From: Bacillus pseudomycoides
GTDB taxonomy: Bacteria; Bacillota; Bacilli; Bacillales; Bacillaceae_G
Length of the DNA stretch: 64,000 nt
Assembly (NCBI RefSeq): GCF_022811845.1
Contig: NZ_CP064266.1
Coordinates: 1,054,001-1,118,000, forward strand
Reading direction: 5' to 3'
Under the pieces are notes generated by a model, which ran no database searches, was not told the DNA's origin, and saw only the letters and a list, made by a program, of their open reading frames with translations. Position 1 is the stretch's first letter; the number at the start of each line of letters is the position of its first letter. A program made the translations under genes and the position numbers. Below are positions 24,867-33,256 of the stretch, in pieces.

Positions 24867-26843
24867 TCACCCTTCCGCTTTTAATTCTAGCAGTAAATCT
24901 CTCAGCTCAGCTGCACGCTCAAAGTCTAGTGCTTTTGCTGCTTCCTTCATTTCTGCTTCCATCTTCGCAATCGTTTTTTCTCGTTCTTTCTTCGTCATTT
25001 TCTTAGCCGGTCCAGCTTCATACACTTCTGTTTCTTCTGCGGCTGTTGTTGCACGAATCACGTCACGTACTTCTTTTTGAATTGTTTTCGGCGTAATGCC
25101 ATGTTCCTCGTTGTAAGCTTCTTGCTTTTGACGACGGCGCTTCGTCTCTTCAATTGCAATTCCCATAGATCTCGTTATGCGATCTGCGTACATGATTACA
25201 TGACCGTGTTCATTACGCGCGGCACGACCAATTGTCTGAATCAATGATCGCTCTGAACGTAAGAACCCTTCTTTGTCCGCATCTAAAATCGCTACGAGTG
25301 ATACTTCTGGAATATCAAGCCCTTCTCGCAACAAGTTAATACCAATAAGCACATCAAATTTGCCAAGGCGAAGATCTCGAATAATCTCAATCCGCTCTAG
25401 CGTTTTAATTTCAGAATGTAAGTAGTTTACTTTAATACCAACATCTTTTAAATAATCTGTTAAATCCTCTGACATTTTCTTTGTTAATGTCGTAATCAAT
25501 ACACGCTCATTTTTCGCAATGCGTTCATGGATTTCTCCTAATAAATCATCTATTTGCCCTTCAATTGGTCTTACATCAATTTGCGGATCTAAAAGCCCCG
25601 TTGGACGGATAATTTGCTCCACAACTTCCGGTGCATGCTCTAGTTCATATGGACCCGGTGTTGCTGATACATACACAACTTGATTCGTTTTCTCTTCAAA
25701 CTCTTCAAACATAAGCGGTCTATTATCCATCGCTGACGGCAAGCGAAATCCATGGTCAACAAGCACTTGTTTACGCGCTTGGTCCCCATTATACATCGCT
25801 CTTACTTGCGGCACTGTTACATGCGACTCATCCATAACAATTAGGAAATCTTTAGGGAAATAATCTATTAATGTATATGGCGTTGAACCCGCTGGGCGGA
25901 GCGTCAAATGACGGGAGTAGTTCTCAATCCCTGAACAAAATCCCATCTCGCGCATCATTTCTAAGTCATAACGAGTTCGCTGCTCAATCCGCTGTGCTTC
26001 TAACAATTTACCTTTATCATTTAATTCTTTTAAGCGTTCTTCTAATTCTTTTTCAATATTTTCAACGGCAACTTTCATTTTTTCTTCACGTGTAACGAAG
26101 TGAGACGCCGGGAAGATTGCTACATGTTCACGTTCTGCTAATACTTCACCTGTTAAGGCATTTACTTCACGGATACGATCAATCTCATCCCCAAAAAACT
26201 CAATACGAATACAATGTTCATCAAGCGATGCCGGGAAAATTTCAACTACATCTCCGCGCACCCGAAATGTTCCGCGTTTAAAATCAATATCATTACGACC
26301 GTACTGCACATCAACAAGTTCACGAAGCAATTGATTGCGATCCTTTTCCATACCAACGCGTAAAGAAACAACGAGCTCACGATATTCTTCAGGAGAACCT
26401 AAACCGTAAATGCACGACACACTCGCTACAATAATGACATCATCACGTTCAAATAAAGCTGATGTCGCTGAGTGACGTAATTTATCAATCTCATCATTAA
26501 TTTGTGCATCTTTTTCAATAAACGTATCGGTTTGTGGCACATACGCTTCCGGTTGATAATAATCGTAATAACTCACAAAATACTCAACAGCATTGTTCGG
26601 AAAGAAATCTTTGAGCTCACTATATAACTGTCCTGCTAATGTTTTATTATGAGCCATTACAAGCGTTGGCTTCTTCACTTCTTTAATGACATTCGAAATC
26701 GTAAATGTCTTTCCCGTTCCCGTCGCTCCAAGCAACACTTGATGTTTCTTACCATTATTAATCCCCGCTACCAGCTGCTTTATAGCCCTCGGCTGATCAC
26801 CTTGCGGGGAATATTCTGAGACAATCTCAAATTGATGTTCCAA
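24867..26843 (-). CDS. uvrB: Excinuclease ABC subunit UvrB
   Basis: A 658-residue helicase-like subunit that loads on damaged DNA with UvrA and recruits UvrC. Walker A is LLGATGTGKTFTISN (about 37-51), the beta-hairpin region contains YYDYYQPEAYVPQTDTFIEKD, DEAD-type motif II is MDESH, motif VI is QTIGRAARN, and a UVR domain closes the C-terminus (EAEMKEAAKALDFERAAELRD). First gene of uvrBA. Confidence 0.97.
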   Translation of the reverse strand: MEHQFEIVSEYSPQGDQPRAIKQLVAGINNGKKHQVLLGATGTGKTFTISNVIKEVKKPTLVMAHNKTLAGQLYSELKDFFPNNAVEYFVSYYDYYQPEAYVPQTDTFIEKDAQINDEIDKLRHSATSALFERDDVIIVASVSCIYGLGSPEEYRELVVSLRVGMEKDRNQLLRELVDVQYGRNDIDFKRGTFRVRGDVVEIFPASLDEHCIRIEFFGDEIDRIREVNALTGEVLAEREHVAIFPASHFVTREEKMKVAVENIEKELEERLKELNDKGKLLEAQRIEQRTRYDLEMMREMGFCSGIENYSRHLTLRPAGSTPYTLIDYFPKDFLIVMDESHVTVPQVRAMYNGDQARKQVLVDHGFRLPSAMDNRPLMFEEFEEKTNQVVYVSATPGPYELEHAPEVVEQIIRPTGLLDPQIDVRPIEGQIDDLLGEIHERIAKNERVLITTLTKKMSEDLTDYLKDVGIKVNYLHSEIKTLERIEIIRDLRLGKFDVLIGINLLREGLDIPEVSLVAILDADKEGFLRSERSLIQTIGRAARNEHGHVIMYADRITRSMGIAIEETKRRRQKQEAYNEEHGITPKTIQKEVRDVIRATTAAEETEVYEAGPAKKMTKKEREKTIAKMEAEMKEAAKALDFERAAELRDLLLELKAEG

Positions 26844-26915
26844 ACAAAACCGACCTCCTCGTAAAAAATCTGTATTCCCATTTTACCACGAATGCCCATA
26901 AAAAAACCAAGAAAA

Positions 26916-26929
26916 CGAACAGATATTCG
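26916..26929 (-). promoter_or_regulatory. LexA (DinR) box upstream of uvrB
   Basis: CGAACAGATATTCG matches the Bacillus SOS box CGAACRNRYGTTYC at 12 of 14 positions. It lies 73 nt before the uvrB start, and uvrBA is a known SOS operon in B. subtilis. Confidence 0.65.
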
Positions 26930-26956
26930 GTAAAATTTTCGACAATATATACATAG

Positions 26957-27000
26957 AAAAAGGAAGGACCCTTCTTTATATAAGTCACTTCCCTTTTTTA
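26957..27000 (-). terminator. Probable terminator of the DUF4362 gene
   Basis: AAAAAGGAAG pairs with CTTCCCTTTTT across a 20-nt loop; imperfect, with A/T runs on both sides, just after the stop at 27007. Confidence 0.4.
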
Positions 27001-27006
27001 TCCCAT

Positions 27007-27435
27007 TTATTTTACTGGTATACGTAACAAGTCATATCCATTATGACCAGCTTCTTTCGCACAACCATGTAACGTATACCTTATATCTTCATGAATATCT
27101 TTTATTATCTTTTTGCAAGTATCAGAGTAAATTCCTTTATCCTTACCTGCAAATTTATCATTGGAACTATCTGAAAAATAGCTAATTTCTTTTCCATCGT
27201 ACTCTAGTGTTTGAAAGATTGGATCTCCTTCATGCGTATAATTCACAATCCGTATTTTATCTATTGTACCCTTCTCAACATTCGTGACGAACTTCTCGAA
27301 TTTATGTAAATTAGAAATTTTATGCCCTTTTGCAATCACATCATTATTCTCATCAATTTTATTGTCAGGTTGTGAACATGTTACTAAACTGCCAATAAAA
27401 AATAAAAAACACAATGAGGCAATTCCTTTTCTCAT
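27007..27435 (-). CDS. DUF4362 lipoprotein
   Basis: A 142-residue predicted lipoprotein. The N-terminus MRKGIASLCFLFFIGSLVTC is a type II signal peptide with a lipobox ending LVTC at Cys20. The mature part is the DUF4362 type, with NVEKGTIDKIRIVNYTHEGDPIFQTLEYDGKEI and paired cysteines (DTCKKI, HGCAKE). The ATG at 27435 follows GGAGAGG; the frame extends 12 codons upstream without support. Function unknown. It is alone and divergent from the permease at 27654. Confidence 0.78.
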   Translation of the reverse strand: MRKGIASLCFLFFIGSLVTCSQPDNKIDENNDVIAKGHKISNLHKFEKFVTNVEKGTIDKIRIVNYTHEGDPIFQTLEYDGKEISYFSDSSNDKFAGKDKGIYSDTCKKIIKDIHEDIRYTLHGCAKEAGHNGYDLLRIPVK

Positions 27436-27522
27436 ATTCAATCCTCTCCAGCTCATTTTGGCTTTATACACTCATTCAACACGAAATGAGTTGGAAAAAC
27501 AACACAAATACCGAAAAGGTAG

Positions 27523-27537
27523 AATTTTCTAAAAAAT
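27523..27537 (+). promoter_or_regulatory. Possible CodY box upstream of the permease
   Basis: AATTTTCTAAAAAAT matches the CodY consensus AATTTTCWGAAAATT at 13 of 15 positions. A second, weaker match (11 of 15) lies near 27611-27625. CodY control of amino-acid uptake would be ordinary. Confidence 0.4.
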
Positions 27538-27653
27538 AAATATTTACAAAGTTATTTTTTCACATTAGAATACGAACTACAAGGATTCGACATTATGCGA
27601 CAAAACGAATTTATTTTTCGGAATTTTTAAACAAAAGGAGATGAGGAAACTAT

Positions 27654-29063
27654 ATGAATCTATTTCGAAAAAAATCTATTTCAGCATTATTAGCACAATC
27701 AGAACAAAAAGGGGCATCTTTAAAGAAAGAACTCGGCGCATTTGACCTTACTATGCTCGGGGTCGGCGCTATTATCGGAACTGGGATTTTTGTTCTTACC
27801 GGTGTTGCCGCAGCAGAACACGCAGGACCAGCACTTATTTTGTCGTTTATTTTATCCGGTTTAGCCTGTGTATTTGCAGCATTATGTTATTCAGAATTCG
27901 CATCAACTGTACCGGTATCTGGTAGTGCCTACACTTATAGCTATGCAACATTTGGAGAATTAATCGCCTGGATTTTAGGGTGGGATTTAATTTTAGAATA
28001 TGGATTAGCGTCCTCAGCTGTTGCCTCTGGTTGGTCAGGATATTTCCAAGGATTATTAAGTGGATTCGGGATTACATTACCTACCGCTTTAACAAGTGCA
28101 TATAATCCTGAAGCTGGAACATACGTAGATTTACCGGCAATCTGTATCATCTTTCTTATGACACTGTTATTAACAAGAGGAGCAAAAAAATCAGCGCGCT
28201 TTAACGCGATCATGGTAGCTATCAAACTTTTTGTTGTCTTACTCTTTATCGGCGTTGGTGCTTTCTATGTCAAACCTGAAAACTGGACACCATTTATGCC
28301 GTTCGGCTTCTCTGGCGTAACAACTGGAGCTGCAACTGTATTCTTTGCTTACATCGGATTTGACGCTGTATCAACAGCTGCTGAAGAAGTCAAAAATCCA
28401 CAGCGTAACATGCCAATCGGCATTATTGCTTCTTTAACAATTTGTACGATTTTATATATCGTTGTTTCATTAATTTTAACTGGAATTGTGCCTTACGATC
28501 AGTTAGGTGTGAAAAACCCTGTTGCATTTGCACTACAATACATCCAACAAGATTGGATCGCAGGTTTCATTTCTTTAGGAGCAATTACTGGAATTACAAC
28601 TGTATTACTCGTTATGTTATATGGACAAACACGTTTATTTTACGCAATTAGCCGCGATGGCTTACTACCAAAAGCACTTTCTCGCGTGAACAAAAAAACA
28701 AAAACACCTGTTATCAATAGTTGGATTACTGCAACTATGGTTGCTTTCTTTGCTGGTTTCATTCCTTTAAACAAACTAGCAGAATTAACAAATATCGGTA
28801 CACTATTCGCATTCATCGTTGTATCCATTGGGGTGATTATCTTACGCAAAAAACAACCAGATCTACCGCGCGCTTTTAAAGTGCCATTAGTACCATGGAT
28901 CCCTGCTTTAGCTGTTCTATTCTGTGGATACTTAGCATTGCAGCTCCCAGTAACAACATGGATCGGCTTTGCTATATGGCTTGTAATTGGACTTGTTGTC
29001 TATTTCAGTTACGGTTATAAAAATAGTACTCTTCGAAATGAACAAAAAGAAGACGTTGCTTAA
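27654..29063 (+). CDS. APC-family amino acid permease (YfnA-like)
   Basis: A 469-residue transporter with twelve or so membrane segments of the cationic amino-acid/YfnA branch of the APC superfamily. The first helix carries MLGVGAIIGTGIFVLTG, and EFASTVPVSGSAYTYSYATFGE and FFAYIGFDAVSTAAEEVKNPQRNMP are the typical substrate-site and cytoplasmic signature segments. Shine-Dalgarno AAAGGAGATGAGG precedes the ATG. The substrate cannot be assigned from sequence. Monocistronic, ending at a strong terminator. Confidence 0.9.
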   Translation: MNLFRKKSISALLAQSEQKGASLKKELGAFDLTMLGVGAIIGTGIFVLTGVAAAEHAGPALILSFILSGLACVFAALCYSEFASTVPVSGSAYTYSYATFGELIAWILGWDLILEYGLASSAVASGWSGYFQGLLSGFGITLPTALTSAYNPEAGTYVDLPAICIIFLMTLLLTRGAKKSARFNAIMVAIKLFVVLLFIGVGAFYVKPENWTPFMPFGFSGVTTGAATVFFAYIGFDAVSTAAEEVKNPQRNMPIGIIASLTICTILYIVVSLILTGIVPYDQLGVKNPVAFALQYIQQDWIAGFISLGAITGITTVLLVMLYGQTRLFYAISRDGLLPKALSRVNKKTKTPVINSWITATMVAFFAGFIPLNKLAELTNIGTLFAFIVVSIGVIILRKKQPDLPRAFKVPLVPWIPALAVLFCGYLALQLPVTTWIGFAIWLVIGLVVYFSYGYKNSTLRNEQKEDVA

Positions 29064-29065
29064 TA

Positions 29066-29103
29066 AAGAAGCTGTTGTCCCAATTAGGACGACAGCTTCT
29101 TTT
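29066..29103. terminator. Bidirectional terminator between permease and membrane-protein gene
   Basis: GAAGCTGTTGTCC...GGACGACAGCTTC with A run on the left and T run on the right serves both converging genes; it overlaps the 29084 gene's end. Confidence 0.85.
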
Positions 29104-29695
29104 CTTCTTTCGGAAAGATAACATATGAAAATGTAATGATCGTATCCCCTAAAAATACAACGCCCCACACTTGACTCACCCGACTTGCCGCCTCATTTAA
29201 CACAATGCCTTTTTCAAACCAATCTCTCCACTGTTCAATCGGCACTAATCCATACATAAAGAAAAATACAATATGAACAATGATAAATAAAAGAAGATGT
29301 AAACTCCATTGTCCAATTTCCTGCTTTGTGTAAGCCCAGCCTGTTAGCTCTAGCGGTTCTTCTATATGCGAAAGTGGTTCATTCCGCCATTTCGCAACAA
29401 GTTTCTGTACACGTATATCTAGTTTCTTTAAATCTTTTTTTCCATAAAAGAGTGCATATAATAATATCACTACCGTAATGATTTGAAAGTTAGAAAACTT
29501 ACCCGTTTGATAATACTCAATGGCACCTAGAGCTAAAATAAATACTTCATTAAGCAGCAATACAATCCCGGCAATGAAACTGGCTTTCTTGAATCGCAAT
29601 CCGTAACGTAGTAAAAAGAATCCAATAACTGATACCCAAAATATAATTTCTGCACCGATTAAGAAATACCAACGATATTCTGCAAGTATACTCAT
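29084..29695 (-). CDS. Membrane protein of unknown function, paired with a MerR regulator
   Basis: A 203-residue protein with about six hydrophobic segments (YFLIGAEIIFWVSVIGFFLL; FIAGIVLLLNEVFILALG; IITVVILLYALFYG; LHLLLFIIVHIVFFFMYG; WGVVFLGDTIITFSYVIF). I do not recognise a named family. Its start overlaps the end of the MerR gene by 4 nt (ATGA type), so the two are translationally coupled. The regulator's drug-sensing type of domain suggests that this protein responds to membrane-active or toxic compounds; that is inference. Confidence 0.7.
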   Translation of the reverse strand: MSILAEYRWYFLIGAEIIFWVSVIGFFLLRYGLRFKKASFIAGIVLLLNEVFILALGAIEYYQTGKFSNFQIITVVILLYALFYGKKDLKKLDIRVQKLVAKWRNEPLSHIEEPLELTGWAYTKQEIGQWSLHLLLFIIVHIVFFFMYGLVPIEQWRDWFEKGIVLNEAASRVSQVWGVVFLGDTIITFSYVIFPKEEKKLSS

Positions 29696-30447
29696 TTCCT
29701 GCGCTCCCTCTCATCATATATACGAAAAGCCTCATCCATATAAGCTAGAAGTTCCTCTTCAATTGGATACATATTCATCTGTTGTGAATCTTCTTTTGAT
29801 TTTCTTACTTCCCACAATTTATCTAGAAATGCCTCATCACCGTTTGCCATCTCTATACATTTCGCCATTAACCTTTTTGTAGCCTCTTGTACTTCATCAT
29901 GAGATGCATCTTTACCTTCTTTCATAAAGTTACGTAACTGCTTCAACAAATCCACCCATTCTCGAACGTTTTCATCTTCCTCACTCATATTTGGTAAATT
30001 GCGTAGAAGCTTTTGCTCTTCATCTGAAAATTTCTTTGTCTGAAACATTTCACGTATACGAGGAGACTGCTTCGACAACTGAATCAACTCGAACATGATT
30101 TTCCAATCTAACTCTCCTTCAAGTTCTGTTGAATACACAACGGCTTGTAAAATTCGTTCCATCCGAGTAAACTTTTCCTGTTCTTCTTGCACAAACTTAA
30201 GCTGCTTTTCTAATGATTCTTTTAAGCAGAATCCATCTGTTACTAACATATTCGTAATCTCTTTCAATGAGAAACCCATTTCTTTTAGAAATAAAATTTG
30301 CTGCAAGCGAATAACGTCCGTTTCACTATATAAACGGTGTCCCCCTTCTGTTTTTCCGCTCGGTCTTAACAAATCAATTTGATCATAATAACGAAGCGTT
30401 CTTACCGTAACTCCTGTTTCCTTTGTAAGTTCTTGAATCGAGATCAT
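29692..30447 (-). CDS. MerR-family regulator with TipAS-like C-terminal domain
   Basis: A 251-residue regulator. The N-terminal MerR domain is ISIQELTKETGVTVRTLRYYDQIDLLRPS...GGHRLY (residues 2-45), followed by the dimer helix. The C-terminal half (about 140-245), with FSDEEQKLLRNLPNMSEEDENVREWVDLLKQL and MYPIEEELLAYMDEAFRIYDE, looks like the TipAS/antibiotic-recognition globin-like domain of TipA and Mta. The ATG at 30447 follows AAAGGGTG; the open frame continues 30 codons upstream, past the promoter. It heads an operon with the membrane protein at 29084 and lies behind a 19-bp-spacer promoter. Confidence 0.85.
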   Translation of the reverse strand: MISIQELTKETGVTVRTLRYYDQIDLLRPSGKTEGGHRLYSETDVIRLQQILFLKEMGFSLKEITNMLVTDGFCLKESLEKQLKFVQEEQEKFTRMERILQAVVYSTELEGELDWKIMFELIQLSKQSPRIREMFQTKKFSDEEQKLLRNLPNMSEEDENVREWVDLLKQLRNFMKEGKDASHDEVQEATKRLMAKCIEMANGDEAFLDKLWEVRKSKEDSQQMNMYPIEEELLAYMDEAFRIYDERERRK

Positions 30448-30469
30448 TTCCAGCACCCTTTCCTCTTTC

Positions 30470-30500
30470 ATTGTAAAAGATGACGTAACGTAACTTTCAA
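30470..30500 (-). promoter_or_regulatory. MerR-type promoter with 19-bp spacer
   Basis: On the minus strand TTGAAA (30500-30495) and TACAAT (30475-30470) are separated by exactly 19 bp, the overlong spacing typical of promoters activated by MerR proteins through DNA twisting. Imperfect dyad AAGTTACGTTACGTCATCTT fills the spacer. The predicted start leaves a leader of about 16 nt. Confidence 0.7.
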
Positions 30501-30522
30501 GTATTTTTGTAAAAAACTTCAA

Positions 30523-30561
30523 AAAAGCTGTGTACATTCATTTTCATGTACACAGCTTTTA
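30523..30561 (-). terminator. Strong terminator hairpin upstream of the MerR operon
   Basis: AAAAGCTGTGTACAT and its complement, followed by T on the minus strand. It probably insulates the MerR promoter from readthrough from yeiH; no gene lies between it and 30659. Confidence 0.75.
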
Positions 30562-30658
30562 CGGAAATAATATTTTTTGAATCAAGCGGCCACATATAAA
30601 AACATTAAGCCTAACAAAAACACTTGTTGCTGTCTTATGATCGTGCGCTGAAATTAAT

Positions 30659-30690
30659 AAAAAGGAAACATATGAACTATGCCTCCTTTT
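30659..30690 (-). terminator. Probable terminator of the yeiH-like gene
   Basis: AAAAGGA/TCCTTTT arms followed by T on the minus strand, directly after the stop codon at 30697. Confidence 0.55.
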
Positions 30691-30696
30691 GTTACC

Positions 30697-31719
30697 TTAC
30701 ATAAAGCCTAGCGCATATACAAGAATATAACCAAGAATCGATAGGCAAACAGATCCTATCACCCCAGCTACAAATGCTCTACTTCCTAATTTACGGAACG
30801 TCGTAAATTCTACATTTAAACCAAGCCCCGCCATCGCCATCGCGATAAGCATGTAAGCAATCATTACGATATATCCAGCAACAAACTCTGGTATAATTCC
30901 TAGCGAATGAACAGCACTCATCGCTAAAAATCCAAAGATAAACCATGGAATCGGAATATCACGCCAAGAACTTTTTTGTCCATTCCCTTCACTACGCTTA
31001 AACCATATACCAATTAAAATCGCAACTGGTACAAGCATAGCAACGCGCGTTAATTTTACAATAACCGCAATATCAACAGATGCGCTCCCGCCTGGTGCCG
31101 CCGCGGCGATGACGTGTGCAATCTCATGCAACGTTGCCCCCGAAAATACACCGTAACCATAAGGAGATAAACCAAGAACCGGATATAATAACGTATAAAT
31201 GAGTGTGAAAATTGTACCTAAAATAGCAATAATCGCTGCACCAACCGCCGTTTCATCATCCTTCGCTTTCACTTGCGGCGCAATTGCCACGACTGCGGCT
31301 GCGCCGCAAATCGCTGTCCCGCACGCTGTTAAAATGCCAAGCTTCTTATCTACTTTAAAAACACGTGTTAAGGCATAGACAACAACAAGTGTAAAGGCAA
31401 TTACAATCGCGGCAATAACCAATACTTTTGGCCCAGCCTTTGCAATATCAACTAGATTCAAACGCATACCTAGCAAAATGATTCCGAACCGAAGTAACTT
31501 CTTACTAGCAAAACTCGTTCCTGCAATCGCTTCATAAGGAACACTAATTGTTGCTCTCCAAATCATACCGAGCAGAATAGCGATAACCAATTGGCCCATA
31601 ATATTTAAAAATGGAAGCTCTGCTAAAAATTTCGCAGCAATCGCAATGAACAGCGTAATCCCAATCCCTTGCGAAAAACCGAGACGCTTCTTCTTTTGCA
31701 TAACCAGTGTTTGTTCCAC
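30697..31719 (-). CDS. YeiH-family putative sulfate exporter (UPF0324)
   Basis: A 340-residue membrane protein with about ten hydrophobic segments of the YeiH/UPF0324 family. It has the conserved KLLRFGIILLGMRLNLVDI, TACGTAICGAAAVVAIAP and GATLHEIAHVIAA. The family is annotated as putative sulfate exporters, but the substrate is not firmly known. I choose the GTG at 31719, since TGGAGTGG lies 6 nt upstream; the frame extends to 31806 without a ribosome site. It is divergent from a LysR gene, the same pairing as yeiH/yeiE in E. coli. Confidence 0.88.
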   Translation of the reverse strand: MEQTLVMQKKKRLGFSQGIGITLFIAIAAKFLAELPFLNIMGQLVIAILLGMIWRATISVPYEAIAGTSFASKKLLRFGIILLGMRLNLVDIAKAGPKVLVIAAIVIAFTLVVVYALTRVFKVDKKLGILTACGTAICGAAAVVAIAPQVKAKDDETAVGAAIIAILGTIFTLIYTLLYPVLGLSPYGYGVFSGATLHEIAHVIAAAAPGGSASVDIAVIVKLTRVAMLVPVAILIGIWFKRSEGNGQKSSWRDIPIPWFIFGFLAMSAVHSLGIIPEFVAGYIVMIAYMLIAMAMAGLGLNVEFTTFRKLGSRAFVAGVIGSVCLSILGYILVYALGFM

Positions 31720-31849
31720 TTTGTACCACTCCAATAATCGTATTGAAACATGCATGTTCGTTATATTTACATTATAGAAGAGTTCCAATGATAAGTTTAA
31801 TACCAATATCCAATCTCAATCATTAAGAAAACTTATGATAAACTAGAAA

Positions 31850-31985
31850 AGTGGAGGCGGCTCGTTCAAAATCGCAGGGCGTTAGAGCCACCGACAGAGA
31901 AGCGATTTTTGCCTCACAGGAAGACTCGAAGCCACCGACCATTCTTGCCGCTGCAGCTAGACACAACCGACATACGCAGTACAGC
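31850..31985. repeat. Repeat family B, copy 1
   Basis: GGAGGCGGCTCGTTCAAAAT...AGAAGCGATTTTTGCCTC...GCTGCAGCTAGACACAAC. The same blocks, inverted, occur at 41265-41445 and in a diverged form at 43449-43580. It lies between the divergent yeiH and LysR genes, and any longer reading frame of the LysR gene into this area is repeat sequence. Confidence 0.7.
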
Positions 31986-32012
31986 CGAATTCAAAGTAAA
32001 GGAGTGAACACA

Positions 32013-32906
32013 ATGAATGTTGATATTTTAAAAATATTTGTGACCGTTGTAGAACAACAGCATTTCTCGCGCGCGGCAGCACTACTCAATCTTTCACAGC
32101 CTGGTGTCAGCATGCATATTCGTAATTTAGAAAACGAATTTGGTACTATCCTTATTCAGCGATCTCCAAAGCATGTCCAAGTGACGGAGGCCGGCAATAT
32201 TTTATATATCCACGCAAAGCAAATGCTATCGCTTTATGAAGAAGCAAAACAAGAAATTAACGAACTACATAACGTTGTAACAGGAACACTGCGCATCGGA
32301 GCGAGCTTTACAATCGGAGAGTACCTACTTCCCAAAATATTAGCACGCTACGCGAATGAAAATCCGCGCGTAGAAGTACATACGTTAATCTCCAATACAG
32401 AAGAAGTTCTTCAAAGCATTCGCTCAGGCCAAATTGAAATCGGCTTAGTAGAAGGTCAAGTCGTATACACTGATATCGATGTAGAGACCTTTATGGAAGA
32501 TGAAATGAAACTCGTCGTTCCACCAAATCACCCTCTTCTGAGCATACAGGCAATCACCGAAGAGTCTCTTCAAGATCAAGTATGGGTTCTGAGAGAAACC
32601 GGCTCTGGCACACGTGCTTATAGCGATCGTTTTATCCATCATTACCATTTAAAAATGAAACGTTTCTTTACATTTAGCAGCATTCAAAGCGTGAAGGAAG
32701 CTGTGAGCGCAGGACTTGGTATCGCAATCCTTTCAGACTGGACTGTGAGAAAAGAATTACAATCAGGAGAGGTTTTCCACATTGAAGTTCCAAACGAAAA
32801 ACTTATCCGTCCCTTCTCTATCGTTCGTGGTAAATATTTTATCCCTTCAAAAGCGATTCAAGTCTTTTTAGACCACGTTCAATCATTTGCCCAAAAACAG
32901 AGTTAA
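32013..32906 (+). CDS. LysR-family transcriptional regulator
   Basis: A 297-residue LysR regulator with the N-terminal winged helix-turn-helix VDILKIFVTVVEQQHFSRAAALLNLSQPGVSMHIRNLENEFG and a C-terminal periplasmic-binding-type effector domain (from about residue 90). The ATG at 32013 follows AAAGGAGTG; an upstream in-frame extension of 54 codons is repeat DNA. It resembles the YeiE/CysL branch and is divergent from a YeiH-type exporter, which it probably controls. The effector is unknown. Confidence 0.88.
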   Translation: MNVDILKIFVTVVEQQHFSRAAALLNLSQPGVSMHIRNLENEFGTILIQRSPKHVQVTEAGNILYIHAKQMLSLYEEAKQEINELHNVVTGTLRIGASFTIGEYLLPKILARYANENPRVEVHTLISNTEEVLQSIRSGQIEIGLVEGQVVYTDIDVETFMEDEMKLVVPPNHPLLSIQAITEESLQDQVWVLRETGSGTRAYSDRFIHHYHLKMKRFFTFSSIQSVKEAVSAGLGIAILSDWTVRKELQSGEVFHIEVPNEKLIRPFSIVRGKYFIPSKAIQVFLDHVQSFAQKQS

Positions 32907-32979
32907 AAGTATTGCCGCCTATCGCACAGTTTCAATATATATATTGTCAGCTCTTCGTTTGAGAGCTAGATTATCGGTG

Positions 32980-33021
32980 ATGCCAATGCACCAGGTGAAA
33001 TTTCAACTAGTACATTGGCAT
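32980..33021. repeat. Long inverted repeat downstream of the LysR gene
   Basis: ATGCCAATG...CATTGGCAT separated by 25 nt; a smaller hairpin AGCTCT...AGAGCT precedes it at 32950-32968. Neither has a T run, so termination is doubtful. Confidence 0.4.
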
Positions 33022-33077
33022 TAACAAAAGCGAAACTATACAATGAATTCTTCCGAAAGTAATAACCAAAAATTAGT

Positions 33078-33107
33078 TTGACAAATCTATTTGTATGCGC
33101 ATACAAT
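33078..33107 (+). promoter_or_regulatory. Promoter of the ABC-F gene with a perfect 16-bp palindrome over the -10
   Basis: TTGACA (33078-33083), 18-bp spacer, TACAAT (33102-33107). The spacer end and the -10 form the perfect palindrome TTGTATGCGCATACAA (33091-33106), a candidate operator. Transcription should start near 33114, leaving a 230-nt leader. Confidence 0.75.
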
Positions 33108-33142
33108 AAAAACAACATTATGAAAGGAAGGTACCCAAGCCA

Positions 33143-33154
33143 ATGAATTTCTAA
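33143..33154 (+). CDS. Three-residue leader peptide Met-Asn-Phe
   Basis: ATG AAT TTC TAA, preceded by GAAAGGAAGG 11 nt upstream. Very short leader peptides are typical of attenuators in front of ABC-F resistance genes, where an antibiotic-stalled ribosome changes the folding of the leader RNA. Expression is inferred from the ribosome site and the structures that follow. Confidence 0.6.
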   Translation: MNF

Positions 33155-33256
33155 TTCTCTTTTTTAATCATTCATCACAAATAGTGAAACAAAATGATGA
33201 AAACTAGAAGAGGATTAGTCTGTCCATTTATCGGTACTTTCTTTTATCGTGATCAT

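Noticed and set aside
24501..25080. Open frames on the plus strand over uvrA and uvrB
   Set aside because: They lie opposite strongly conserved coding sequence, have no ribosome sites and no recognisable domains.
28442..28849. Alternative frames inside the permease gene
   Set aside because: Shadows of a well-supported APC permease; hydrophobic codon bias produces open opposite frames.
31851..32012. 54-codon N-terminal extension of the LysR protein
   Set aside because: It translates repeat family B; the real ATG at 32013 has a good Shine-Dalgarno and starts the helix-turn-helix as the family does.
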